In this document: one piece after another, positions 1-6,819 of the stretch
How the letters are laid out: the number at the start of each line of letters is the position of its first letter
Numbering within the stretch: position 1 is the stretch's first letter
DNA from: DASXBJ01 sp036491755
GTDB lineage: Bacteria > Chloroflexota > Dormibacteria > Dormibacterales > Dormibacteraceae
DNA length: 12,574 nt
Direction of reading: 5' to 3'
Assembly (NCBI GenBank): GCA_036491755.1
Contig: DASXBJ010000010.1
Coordinates: 1 to 12,574 of the forward strand
Position numbers and translations under genes: made by a program
Notes under the pieces: model-generated
The model's input: only the letters and a program-made list of their open reading frames with translations
What the model was told of the DNA's origin: nothing
Databases searched by the model: none

Positions 1-4
1 ATGA

Positions 5-44
5 GGTTGGGCTACGATTAAGCCCAACCCGCCGGTTTCGGCGG
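5..44. repeat. Two tandem perfect hairpins upstream of tRNA
   Basis: The first hairpin pairs GGTTGGGCT (5-13) with AGCCCAACC (21-29), 9 bp around a 7-nt loop. The second pairs CCGCCG (29-34) with CGGCGG (39-44) around GTTT. They share base 29, so both cannot be fully formed at once. Neither is followed by a T tract on either strand, so a standard intrinsic terminator is not supported. They lie 8 nt before the tRNA. They could be the end of an upstream transcript, a processing signal or a REP-like element; the window starts too close to tell. Confidence 0.6.
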
Positions 45-52
45 CCTGCAGT

Positions 53-135
53 GGGTCGGCTGGGCATTGGCGAGCCTAACGGTCTGTAAAACCGCCGCGA
101 AAGCTGTGACAGTTCGATTCTGTCCCGGCCCACCA
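53..135 (+). tRNA. tRNA-Tyr (anticodon GTA)
   Basis: An 83-nt class II cloverleaf can be folded by hand. The acceptor is GGGTCGG (53-59) with CCGGCCC (125-131), including one G-U pair, followed by discriminator A132 and an encoded CCA (133-135). The D stem is GGGC/GCCT (62-65/74-77). The anticodon loop CTGTAAA (84-90) reads GTA, so tyrosine. The long variable arm (96-107) contains a GC-GAAA-GC mini-hairpin, as expected for bacterial tRNA-Tyr. The T stem GACAG/CTGTC (108-112/120-124) closes the loop TTCGATT. Oddities are C instead of the near-universal T at position 8 (base 60) and an A-C mismatch at the base of the anticodon stem (79/95). A73 fits tyrosine identity. A T5 run follows at 146-150 without a convincing hairpin before it. 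Confidence 0.88.
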
Positions 136-247
136 CCCAGACCCCTTTTTGGAGCGGCCTCCAAGAGGTACTTTGTATTCGAAACCTAGTCCTTCAACTT
201 CGCGTCCTGCGCCGTCAGGTCTATGGCGAAGGTTGGACAGCCCCTCC

Positions 248-276
248 TTGACGCGTGGCACGACCAGGTATATAGT
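248..276 (+). promoter_or_regulatory. Sigma-70-type promoter of the sugar ABC operon
   Basis: TTGACG (248-253) and TATAGT (271-276) are separated by exactly 17 bp, each one or two bases from consensus. The expected start is near 283, inside the repeated palindrome that begins at 281, giving a leader of about 67 nt before the ATG at 350. A repressor bound there would block open complex formation or clearance. Confidence 0.75.
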
Positions 277-280
277 GCGC

Positions 281-306
281 CGTAACCGGTTCCGTAACCG
301 GTTACG
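281..306 (+). promoter_or_regulatory. Double overlapping LacI-family operator
   Basis: Two 14-bp sites overlap by 2 bp with centres 12 bp apart. The left one, CGTAACCGGTTCCG (281-294), is one base from a perfect palindrome. The right one, CGTAACCGGTTACG (293-306), is a perfect palindrome. The centre is a CpG inside AACCGGTT, as usual for LacI-family sites, where a hinge leucine inserts. Bases 287-303 recur identically at 7868-7884 before the lacI-type gene of this locus. That this repressor binds here is inferred from position and from the shared site. Confidence 0.85.
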
Positions 307-349
307 ACTACACCGCGGAAGTGCCATGAATCATCGTGGAGGAGGTTCG

Positions 350-1600
350 ATGAAGGACAAGATTTCCAGGTACGCGACGGCGATGGGGCTCCTCGCGATG
401 TCGCTTTGGACCGTGGCCTGCGGCGGATCCACGAATCCGCCAAACACCTCGGCGAGCTCAGACAAGGGGCCGATTCAAGTCTGGACCATGGAGGACAGCA
501 AGAGCTTCCAGGCTCAGATGGACGACTTCACCAGGCAGACCGGTATCCAGGTCCAAGTAGAGGCGGTGCCGTGGGCCAACGTCAACGACAAGCTGACAAC
601 AGCCGTCGCCTCCGGTAACGGACCGGATGTCATGCAAGTCGGTCTGTCGCTGTTGCCGACGTTCGAGTCTGCCGGCGCGCTTATGGATCTCAGCCCTTAC
701 GTGAAAGATCACCCCGGTCTGCAGAGTGGCAACTATCTCGGTGCTGTCGCCGCGGACCAAATCAACCCATCGGGCAAGGTACTTTCGGTGCCATGGGTCA
801 GCGACGTGAGGGTGCTGTTCTACCGCACCGACATCCTGAGCGCGGTAGGTATTTCGGCCCCGCCGTCCACCTGGACCCAGTTCCACGATGACGCCGTCAA
901 GCTAGCGCAGCGCGGCCACGGCAAGTATGGGTACTACATCCCGCAGTGGGACAGCGCGCTGCCCGTCGAGTTCACCTGGGACGCCGGTGGCAACGTCCTC
1001 GACTCGAGCGGCAAGGTGAGCTTCGATACTCCGCAGTTCAAGACCGCGGCCGACTTCTACATCAGCTTCTACAAGGATCACGCGGTCCCCACTGCATCAG
1101 ACTTCGACCAGACCCAGGGCTTCATCTCCGGCAGCGCGCCCATGGTGATTTCGGGTCCATATCTCGCCGCGGGGATCACTAGTGCGGCACCGCAGCTCAA
1201 CGGCAAGTGGGGCGTGGCGAAGCTGCCGCGCGACCAGGCCGACACATCTCTGTTCGCGGGCTCCAACATGGGCATATGGAAAGGTTCGAAGCACGTGGCG
1301 GCCTCGCTGCGCTTGCTTGACTTCCTCGCTCAGCCGACTGCGCAGGTCAACTGGTACAAGGCTGCCAACGAGCTGCCTACCGCTAAATCCGCGCTGACCA
1401 ACGCGACTCTAACCAGCGATCCGATGGTGAAGGTCTACACCGACCAGCTGCAGGACGCCAAGCTTCTGCCGCTGGTTCCGAAGTGGGACAAGATCAGCCA
1501 GGCGCTGCTCGACTCGCTCAACAGCATCGTGCTTAAGGGAGCGGACGAGAACAGCACCCTGACCAAGCTGAATCAGACGGTCGCCAGCCTCCAGACATAG
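350..1600 (+). CDS. Extracellular sugar-binding lipoprotein (ABC, CUT1)
   Basis: This is a 416-aa family 1 solute-binding protein that should capture an oligosaccharide outside the membrane and hand it to the two permeases encoded next. The ATG at 350 is chosen because GGAGGAGGT (338-346) lies just before it and the protein then starts with a signal peptide (MKDK, hydrophobic stretch to about residue 23) ending in TVAC, with Cys24 as the likely lipidated residue. The -3 position is Thr, not the usual Leu, so the lipobox is slightly atypical; an in-frame ATG at 326 has no such ribosome site. Family features are the beta strand IQVWTMED after the linker, SGNGPDVMQVG, and VPWVSDVRVLFYRTDIL (the usual 'P...YYN/YR' hinge region). 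It is the first gene of the operon behind the operator. The ligand cannot be read directly; the linked GH5 and GH3 suggest beta-glucan oligosaccharides. Confidence 0.93.
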   Translation: MKDKISRYATAMGLLAMSLWTVACGGSTNPPNTSASSDKGPIQVWTMEDSKSFQAQMDDFTRQTGIQVQVEAVPWANVNDKLTTAVASGNGPDVMQVGLSLLPTFESAGALMDLSPYVKDHPGLQSGNYLGAVAADQINPSGKVLSVPWVSDVRVLFYRTDILSAVGISAPPSTWTQFHDDAVKLAQRGHGKYGYYIPQWDSALPVEFTWDAGGNVLDSSGKVSFDTPQFKTAADFYISFYKDHAVPTASDFDQTQGFISGSAPMVISGPYLAAGITSAAPQLNGKWGVAKLPRDQADTSLFAGSNMGIWKGSKHVAASLRLLDFLAQPTAQVNWYKAANELPTAKSALTNATLTSDPMVKVYTDQLQDAKLLPLVPKWDKISQALLDSLNSIVLKGADENSTLTKLNQTVASLQT

Positions 1601-1613
1601 CATTACCGGGTTA

Positions 1614-1645
1614 CCGCGCCGGCGTCGCGTTCGGCGCCGGCGCGG
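1614..1645 (+). promoter_or_regulatory. GC-rich intercistronic hairpin
   Basis: CCGCGCCGGCG (1614-1624) pairs perfectly with CGCCGGCGCGG (1635-1645) around a 10-nt loop. It fills the 62-nt gap between the binding-protein gene and the first permease gene, 7 nt before the permease's GGAGG site. There is no T tract. Stable hairpins at this place in sugar transporter operons are known to protect the upstream mRNA or reduce read-through, raising binding protein over permease. That role here is inference. Confidence 0.7.
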
Positions 1646-1662
1646 ACGGACTGGAGGCTCCA

Positions 1663-2601
1663 ATGACAATGACTGCCGCCCAACGAGGGGCACAGACGCG
1701 ACGGTTCGCGTTCCGACGGCGCTGGCAACCAGGCACTCTGGCGCCTTATGTCCTGATCAGCCCAGCACTTGTGTGCCTCGTCGTCTTCAACGTCCTCTCG
1801 ATCCTGGTGGCGGCGGGAGTGAGTCTCACGAATCTCGACATAAGTGGGCTGGCGGATTACGGCAATGTGCGCTTCGTCGGTTTGCAGAACTACCAGGCCA
1901 TGTTCGGCGATCCCGGTTTCTGGGAGGCGCTCGGGAACACTGCCTTTTTCGTTGTTCTCGGCGTGCCGACCTTGATCGTCGGATCCCTTGCTATCGCGAT
2001 CGCTCTGAACTTCAGTCGGTCGTGGTTCTTTCGCGCTCTACGCGCTTTCTACTTCGTGCCGGCGATCACGGCGATCGTGGCCATCTCGCTCATCTGGGGG
2101 AACATCTACAACAGCCAGTTCGGGCTGCTGAACTGGTTGCTCTCCTTGGTAGGCAAGGGCCCGGTCGAATGGCTCTCGGATCCCACGATCGCCAAGTTCT
2201 CGGTCGCCCTGGTCGCGATCTGGCGTGGTTCGGGCCTCGACACCATCATCTTTCTCGCCGCGCTGCAGGCGATCCCGGCGGAGTACTACGAGGCCGCTTC
2301 GCTCGATGGCGCCGGCGAGTGGCGAAAGATCTTCCGCATCACGCTGCCCCTTATGCGCTTCGCGATCTTCTTTGTGACCGTCACGACGCTGATCGGCTGG
2401 ATGCAGTTTTTCGACGAGCCATATGTGCTGACGCAAGGCGGCCCAGTACATGCGACGACGTCGATCTCGCTCTACATCTACCAGCAAGGGTTTCGCTATG
2501 ACGAGTTCGGATTCGCCTCCGCCGCGTCCATCGTGCTGTTCGCGATCATCGCGGTGGTGACTGTTCTGCAGCTTCGGACCCGGCGAAGCGATGGCGACTA
2601 G
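1663..2601 (+). CDS. Sugar ABC transporter permease, MalF type
   Basis: This 312-aa inner membrane permease is one half of the translocation pore for the sugar held by the upstream lipoprotein. The ATG at 1663 follows GGAGG (1653-1657) at 5 nt. A basic N-terminus (RRFAFRRRW) precedes the first membrane helix (about residues 28-50), and about five more helices follow. The cytoplasmic EAA loop that contacts the ATPase is clear: YYEAASLDGAGEWRKIF. The ending LQLRTRRSDGD is a charged cytoplasmic tail. It is followed after 3 nt by the second permease, so the pair is translated together. No ATP-binding subunit is encoded in this window, so a shared MsiK/UgpC-like ATPase encoded elsewhere is presumed. 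Confidence 0.94.
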   Translation: MTMTAAQRGAQTRRFAFRRRWQPGTLAPYVLISPALVCLVVFNVLSILVAAGVSLTNLDISGLADYGNVRFVGLQNYQAMFGDPGFWEALGNTAFFVVLGVPTLIVGSLAIAIALNFSRSWFFRALRAFYFVPAITAIVAISLIWGNIYNSQFGLLNWLLSLVGKGPVEWLSDPTIAKFSVALVAIWRGSGLDTIIFLAALQAIPAEYYEAASLDGAGEWRKIFRITLPLMRFAIFFVTVTTLIGWMQFFDEPYVLTQGGPVHATTSISLYIYQQGFRYDEFGFASAASIVLFAIIAVVTVLQLRTRRSDGD

Positions 2602-2604
2602 ACG

Positions 2605-3432
2605 ATGACAGCAAGCCTCGCGCGGCGATCAACTGTGGTTGTGCTGGGCGTTCTGCTGGCGGCTGGTGCGGTGATCACAGCTTTCCCGTTCTTTTGGATG
2701 GTGACGACATCACTAAAGCCGCTCATCGAGGCGTACAACTACCCGCCCTCCGTGCTCCCAGCCATGCCGACCCTCGACAGCTATAAGTCGCTCTTCGCCG
2801 ACTTCGACTTTGGGCGCTACCTCATCAACACTGTCATCGTCGTGCTGATCGGCTTTGTCGGGATGTTCTTCATGGCCATGGCCGGCTATGGCTTCGCCAA
2901 GTTCCGGTTCCGAGGCAAGGGATTCCTCTTCTTGCTCGTCCTATCGACGCTGATGGTTCCCATCCAGGTCACGATGATTCCGACCTATCTCATCCTCAAC
3001 AGCGTTCACTTGACCAACACGCTCGTCGGGATCGCCCTTCCCACACTAGTCAGCGCGTTTAACATCTTTCTGTTTCGCCAGTTCATGGCGACGATTCCTG
3101 ACGAGCTCTTGGAGGCCGCACGGCTCGATGGCGCGGGCGAGCTTCGCGTGCTGTGGTCGATCGTGCTTCCTATGTCGAAGCCGATTCTGGCCGTGGGTGG
3201 AGTCCTCACCTTCATCTCAGGCTGGAACAGCTTCATCTGGCCGCTGATCATTGCCAACGACCAGCAGAACTACACGCTTTCGGTAGGGATCTCGCTCCTC
3301 AACAAGCAGCTGGCGATCAACCCACCTCTGCAGATGGCGGGCGCATCGCTGATGGTCGTTCCGATCGTGATCGTGTTCCTCCTGTTTCAGCGCTACATCG
3401 TGCAGGGCTTCACGATGTCCGGCCTGAGGTAG
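2605..3432 (+). CDS. Sugar ABC transporter permease, MalG type
   Basis: This 275-aa partner permease is predicted to form the heterodimeric pore with the preceding MalF-type protein. The N-terminal helix ends in FPFFWMVTTSLKP, a hallmark of the MalG/CUT1 family. AMAGYGFAKFRFRGK and the EAA loop LLEAARLDGAGELRVLW follow, then GWNSFIWPL, and it ends in a typical IVQGFTMSGLR tail. About six membrane helices are visible. The gene begins 3 nt after the previous stop with no good ribosome site of its own, so translational coupling is likely. It ends 8 nt before the GTG of the GH5 gene. Confidence 0.94.
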   Translation: MTASLARRSTVVVLGVLLAAGAVITAFPFFWMVTTSLKPLIEAYNYPPSVLPAMPTLDSYKSLFADFDFGRYLINTVIVVLIGFVGMFFMAMAGYGFAKFRFRGKGFLFLLVLSTLMVPIQVTMIPTYLILNSVHLTNTLVGIALPTLVSAFNIFLFRQFMATIPDELLEAARLDGAGELRVLWSIVLPMSKPILAVGGVLTFISGWNSFIWPLIIANDQQNYTLSVGISLLNKQLAINPPLQMAGASLMVVPIVIVFLLFQRYIVQGFTMSGLR

Positions 3433-3440
3433 CGGCTGCG

Positions 3441-5039
3441 GTGAAAGGGTTCGTCCACGTCGAGGCCGGAAGGCTGGTCGATGGCGGCGGCAACCCGCTG
3501 GTGCTTCGTGGGGTGGGACTCGGCAACTGGCTCCTGCCCGAGGGCTACATGTGGAGGTTCGAGTCGACAGGACCGCAGTCGCCCCGCCAGATCGAGGCTT
3601 TGATCGAAGACCTGGTCGGGCCGAAGCTTGCGGCCGAGTTCTGGACGCGCTTCCGGACCACGTTCATCACTGAAGACGACATCGCGAGAATTCGCGCCGA
3701 GGGCATGAATCACGTGCGACTGCCGATCAACTCCCGGGTCGTGATGGACGACGATGGCGCGCTTATCGAATCTGGCCTCCTCGTCATCGACCGCCTGATC
3801 CAGTGGTGTCGAAACCACGAGCTGTGGGTGGTGCTCGACCTTCATGGGGCGCCTGGTGGTCAGACCGGCACCAACATCGACGACTCGGCCCATGGCACCC
3901 CGGAGCTGTTCACCGATGATCGTTCTCGCGCCCGGACGGTGCGTCTGTGGCGGGCGCTCGCAGAACGCTATCGCGAAGAACCCGCGGTCGCGGCTTATGA
4001 CCTCCTCAACGAACCATTGCCGAACCAGTACCAGGATTTGTATGCCGGGCGCCTGCGCGAGCTTTACATGGAGCTGACGGCGGCGATCCGTGAGGTCGAT
4101 CCCAACCACATGATCACGTACGAGGGAACACACTGGGCGACGAACTGGAGCATCTTCACCGAGGTCTGGGACCCCAACTCGCTACTCCAGTTCCACAAGT
4201 ACTGGACCGCGCCCGACCGCCCCAGCATCCGCCAATACATGGATGTCGGGCGCAGCCTGGGATTACCTATCTACATGGGAGAGGGCGGCGAGAATTACCT
4301 CGACTGGCTCCAGACCGCGTTCCAGCTGTTCGATGACTGCGGTATCTCGTGGAACTTCTGGACCTGGAAGAAGATCGACACCCTGACTTCGCCCTGCTCG
4401 GTGGTCCCTCCACCAGGCTGGCGAGACATCACTGACTACGCGGCGGCCAGGTCGGCGAAGCCATCCCCAGACCAGGCGTGGCAGACGCTCGGTGAGGTGC
4501 TCGAGGCCATGCACCTCTCGCGCTGCACCTACCGTGCCGAGGTAATCGCGGCGCTCTTCAGACGCGCGCCTGTGAAGATCCCGGCCTCCGGCTTCGGCTT
4601 TGAGGGCGCTGGTAGGTCCTACTACACGACGTCTGCATCGCCGCTGGCCGGTTTCCGCAGTGATGACAAGGTGACAATCCGAGACGCACGCGGGAACGGC
4701 TCAGAACTCGACTGGAATCACGCCGCCGGCCCTGGCCGCTCGGCCGAGCAAGAGCTTCTAGTGAGCCTCGGCAGCGGAGACTGGGTCGCCTACGAGGTCG
4801 AGGTCACCGAGCCGGCCCCTCTCGCCTTCCTGATCATGTCGAACGATGGCCGGCCTACGGTCGAACTCTCTGTCGACGAAGTCCCGATCCAAGTCGAGGG
4901 CGCGGTGGCGGGACAGGTTCGCGGCACTACGAGCGGGCCCCTAGCTGCTGGCCGCCACATCGTCAGGCTTACGGCTCGCCGCGATGACACCCTTATCGGT
5001 TCGATCCAGGTCACCCCGGTGGGTCGTGAGGCCGAATGA
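3441..5039 (+). CDS. GH5-family glycosidase with CBM6-like C-terminus, no signal peptide
   Basis: This 532-aa retaining glycosidase is probably active on beta-glucan-type oligosaccharides. The GTG at 3441 is chosen because GAGG (3426-3429) lies 11 nt upstream and the family N-terminus (GRLVDGGGNPLVLRGVGLGN) begins directly after. The GH5 barrel covers roughly residues 1-360. It shows VRLPIN, H135 in LDLHG, the acid/base E191 in LLNEP, H252 in FHKYW, the nucleophile E281 in MGEGGE, and WNFWTWKK. Residues of about 380-530 look like a CBM6/CBM35-type beta sandwich (SGFGFEGAG, GDWVAYEVEV, LAAGRHIVRLTAR). No hydrophobic leader exists, and upstream in-frame codons offer none, so the enzyme should be cytoplasmic and act on imported sugar. 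GH5 subfamily and exact linkage cannot be assigned. The last 99 nt overlap the GH3 gene on the other strand. Confidence 0.9.
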   Translation: MKGFVHVEAGRLVDGGGNPLVLRGVGLGNWLLPEGYMWRFESTGPQSPRQIEALIEDLVGPKLAAEFWTRFRTTFITEDDIARIRAEGMNHVRLPINSRVVMDDDGALIESGLLVIDRLIQWCRNHELWVVLDLHGAPGGQTGTNIDDSAHGTPELFTDDRSRARTVRLWRALAERYREEPAVAAYDLLNEPLPNQYQDLYAGRLRELYMELTAAIREVDPNHMITYEGTHWATNWSIFTEVWDPNSLLQFHKYWTAPDRPSIRQYMDVGRSLGLPIYMGEGGENYLDWLQTAFQLFDDCGISWNFWTWKKIDTLTSPCSVVPPPGWRDITDYAAARSAKPSPDQAWQTLGEVLEAMHLSRCTYRAEVIAALFRRAPVKIPASGFGFEGAGRSYYTTSASPLAGFRSDDKVTIRDARGNGSELDWNHAAGPGRSAEQELLVSLGSGDWVAYEVEVTEPAPLAFLIMSNDGRPTVELSVDEVPIQVEGAVAGQVRGTTSGPLAAGRHIVRLTARRDDTLIGSIQVTPVGREAE

Positions 5040-6782
5040 GAGAGGGAAGAGAGGCGGCATACCGTCGGGCTTCGCCACCTGGTCCATGCTTCGCGGCCAT
5101 TGGTACGGAAGCTTTCCGGTAAACGGCTCAACCCCGAACAGCACATCCGCAATGCCCTGGCCTTCGGTGCCAGGCAGCCATGACGCCACGATGGCGTCGC
5201 ACATCTCGAGGATTTCACCGATGATCAAGGGCCGGCCGGAGTAGATGACCACGACCAACGTCTCGCAATTACACCGGACGCGGCCCACGAGCTCGACCTG
5301 CGTTACGGAAAGGGACAGGTCGTCGGTGTCGCCTTCACCTTCGCTGTAAGGAGGCTCGCTCAGGACTACGATGCCGACGTCGCCCTTTACGTCAAATCTT
5401 CCCTCGGGCTCATAGATCACCGACGTGCCAGATGAAACCGTCTTGGTGATCCCTGCCAGAAGGGTCGTCCCCTGGGTGATCGGGCCCCGGCTGCCCTGCC
5501 ATTCGATCGTCCACCCGCCGCACTGAAGGCCAATGTCGTCAGCCCCCTCGCCGGCAATGAGTAGCTGCGCGAGTCCAGTCGACAGAGGCAAGGACCCGTG
5601 CTCATTCTTCAACAGGACTTGAGACTTCCTCACCGCCTCTCGGGCCACGGATCGATGGGCGGCCGATCCGACGTCCTCCAACAGCGTTTCGTCGCCGTAC
5701 GGATCATCGAAGAGACCGAGCGCAGCCTTCACCTGCAGAATCCGGCGACAGGCGTCGTCGATTCGCGTGGTGGCGATGGCTCCCGAAGTTACTCCGGCTT
5801 CTACCGCGTGAATGAAGCGCTCGTACTCGAAGGGCACCATGACCATGTCAATGCCGGCATTGATCGCTAAGCAAGCCGCTTTTTCGAAGTCGGCATCGAG
5901 CTGGCTGACCGCCAACCAATCGGAGACCAGGAATCCGCCGAAGCCCAGCTCCCCTTTCAGCACCTCGGTCAGCAGGTGCCGATGCGAATGCAGCTTCTGT
6001 CCGTTCCAGCTGCTGTAAGAGACCATTACGCTCATCGCACCCGCCGCGATGGCGTCGAGGTAGGGGGCTAGGTGAACCGCGCGTAAGGTCGATTCGTCCG
6101 CGATCAGGTCGCCTTGGTCGATCCGCCAGCGATCGGGACGGTCGCTCTGCCACATTTTCTCGATCCACTCATACCGGCCCGTCGTGCCCCACCCGGCACC
6201 GCCATCGCCAACAAAGTGCTTCGGCGACGCGAGTACTGGCCGGCGCACCCCATCGTCAGATAGGGCTCCGGCATTCAACCCGCGGATGAAGGCTGCCCCC
6301 ATGGAGGCCACCAAGTTCGGATCTTGACCGAAGCCCTCGTACGTGCGGCCCCAACGGACGTCCTGCGGCACGCTTAGAGATGGGGCGAAAGTCCAGCGGA
6401 CGTTGGTGGCGACGAGCTCGCGCGCAGTGACTTCGCCGATGCGCTCGCCCAGCTCAGGGTCGTGGGTGGCGCCCAGGCCGACGTTGTGCGGAAAGATGGT
6501 TGCGCCGCGGAGGTTGTTGTGCCCGTGCGTGGCGTCAACCCCGTAAAGAAGCGGGATTCCCAGTCGGCTCTGCTGCGCTTCGCCGAGTACGCCCCGGACC
6601 ATTTGTGCCCATGCGCTCGGATCATTGGGAGTCGGACTGACGCCGCCACCGCTGAGCACCGAACCGATTCCCATACTGCGCACCGCACCATCGCGAAGGC
6701 TCTTGACATCGACCTGGGTCATCTGGCCGATCTTTTCCAGGAGCGTCATCCGTCCCAGGAGCCCGCGCAGGTCTTGACTCAA
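4941..6782 (-). CDS. GH3 beta-glucosidase / exo-beta-glucanase, barley ExoI-like
   Basis: This 613-aa enzyme should release glucose from the non-reducing end of beta-glucan oligosaccharides. The N-terminal barrel begins at RMTLLEKIGQMTQ and carries GVDATHGHNN, RWGRTYEGFGQDP, SPKHFVGDGG and the nucleophile D288 in FLVSDW. The second domain has W424 in GGWTIEWQG and a probable acid/base E481 in PYSEGEGD. The SDW and GGWTIEWQG tryptophans match the pair that clamps the substrate in barley exohydrolase ExoI. No signal peptide is present, so it is cytoplasmic. The start is TTG at 6782 behind a G7A run serving as ribosome site; ATG at 6749 is possible but would cut family sequence. A five-codon ATG frame (6796-6779) ends in TTGA, overlapping this start. 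The gene lies 37 nt after lacI and should be cotranscribed. Its last roughly 30 residues, after the usual family end (LFPLSFGL), run antisense into the GH5 gene. Confidence 0.92.
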   Translation of the reverse strand: MSQDLRGLLGRMTLLEKIGQMTQVDVKSLRDGAVRSMGIGSVLSGGGVSPTPNDPSAWAQMVRGVLGEAQQSRLGIPLLYGVDATHGHNNLRGATIFPHNVGLGATHDPELGERIGEVTARELVATNVRWTFAPSLSVPQDVRWGRTYEGFGQDPNLVASMGAAFIRGLNAGALSDDGVRRPVLASPKHFVGDGGAGWGTTGRYEWIEKMWQSDRPDRWRIDQGDLIADESTLRAVHLAPYLDAIAAGAMSVMVSYSSWNGQKLHSHRHLLTEVLKGELGFGGFLVSDWLAVSQLDADFEKAACLAINAGIDMVMVPFEYERFIHAVEAGVTSGAIATTRIDDACRRILQVKAALGLFDDPYGDETLLEDVGSAAHRSVAREAVRKSQVLLKNEHGSLPLSTGLAQLLIAGEGADDIGLQCGGWTIEWQGSRGPITQGTTLLAGITKTVSSGTSVIYEPEGRFDVKGDVGIVVLSEPPYSEGEGDTDDLSLSVTQVELVGRVRCNCETLVVVIYSGRPLIIGEILEMCDAIVASWLPGTEGQGIADVLFGVEPFTGKLPYQWPRSMDQVAKPDGMPPLFPLSFGLTTHRGDLDRTDKGVIAASRKPDDVAASS

Positions 6783-6819
6783 TGCGTCCCCCCCATATTC
6801 GATTCGGTGTGCGGAACGG

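Noticed and set aside
53..135. tRNA 3' end as an attachment site of an integrated element
   Set aside because: No second copy of the tRNA end and no integrase, transposase or phage gene is visible in the window.
151..162. GGAG-CGGC-CTCC hairpin as tRNA terminator
   Set aside because: The stem is only 4 bp and the T5 run lies before it, not after, for plus-strand transcription.
1602..1615. ATTACCGGGTTACC as a third operator
   Set aside because: It has an extra G at the centre, breaking the CpG-centred symmetry and spacing of the two good operators, and no promoter lies beside it.
3153..3440. Possible longer N-terminus of the GH5 protein
   Set aside because: These codons lie inside the MalG-type gene in another frame, show no signal peptide, and the GTG at 3441 fits the family start.
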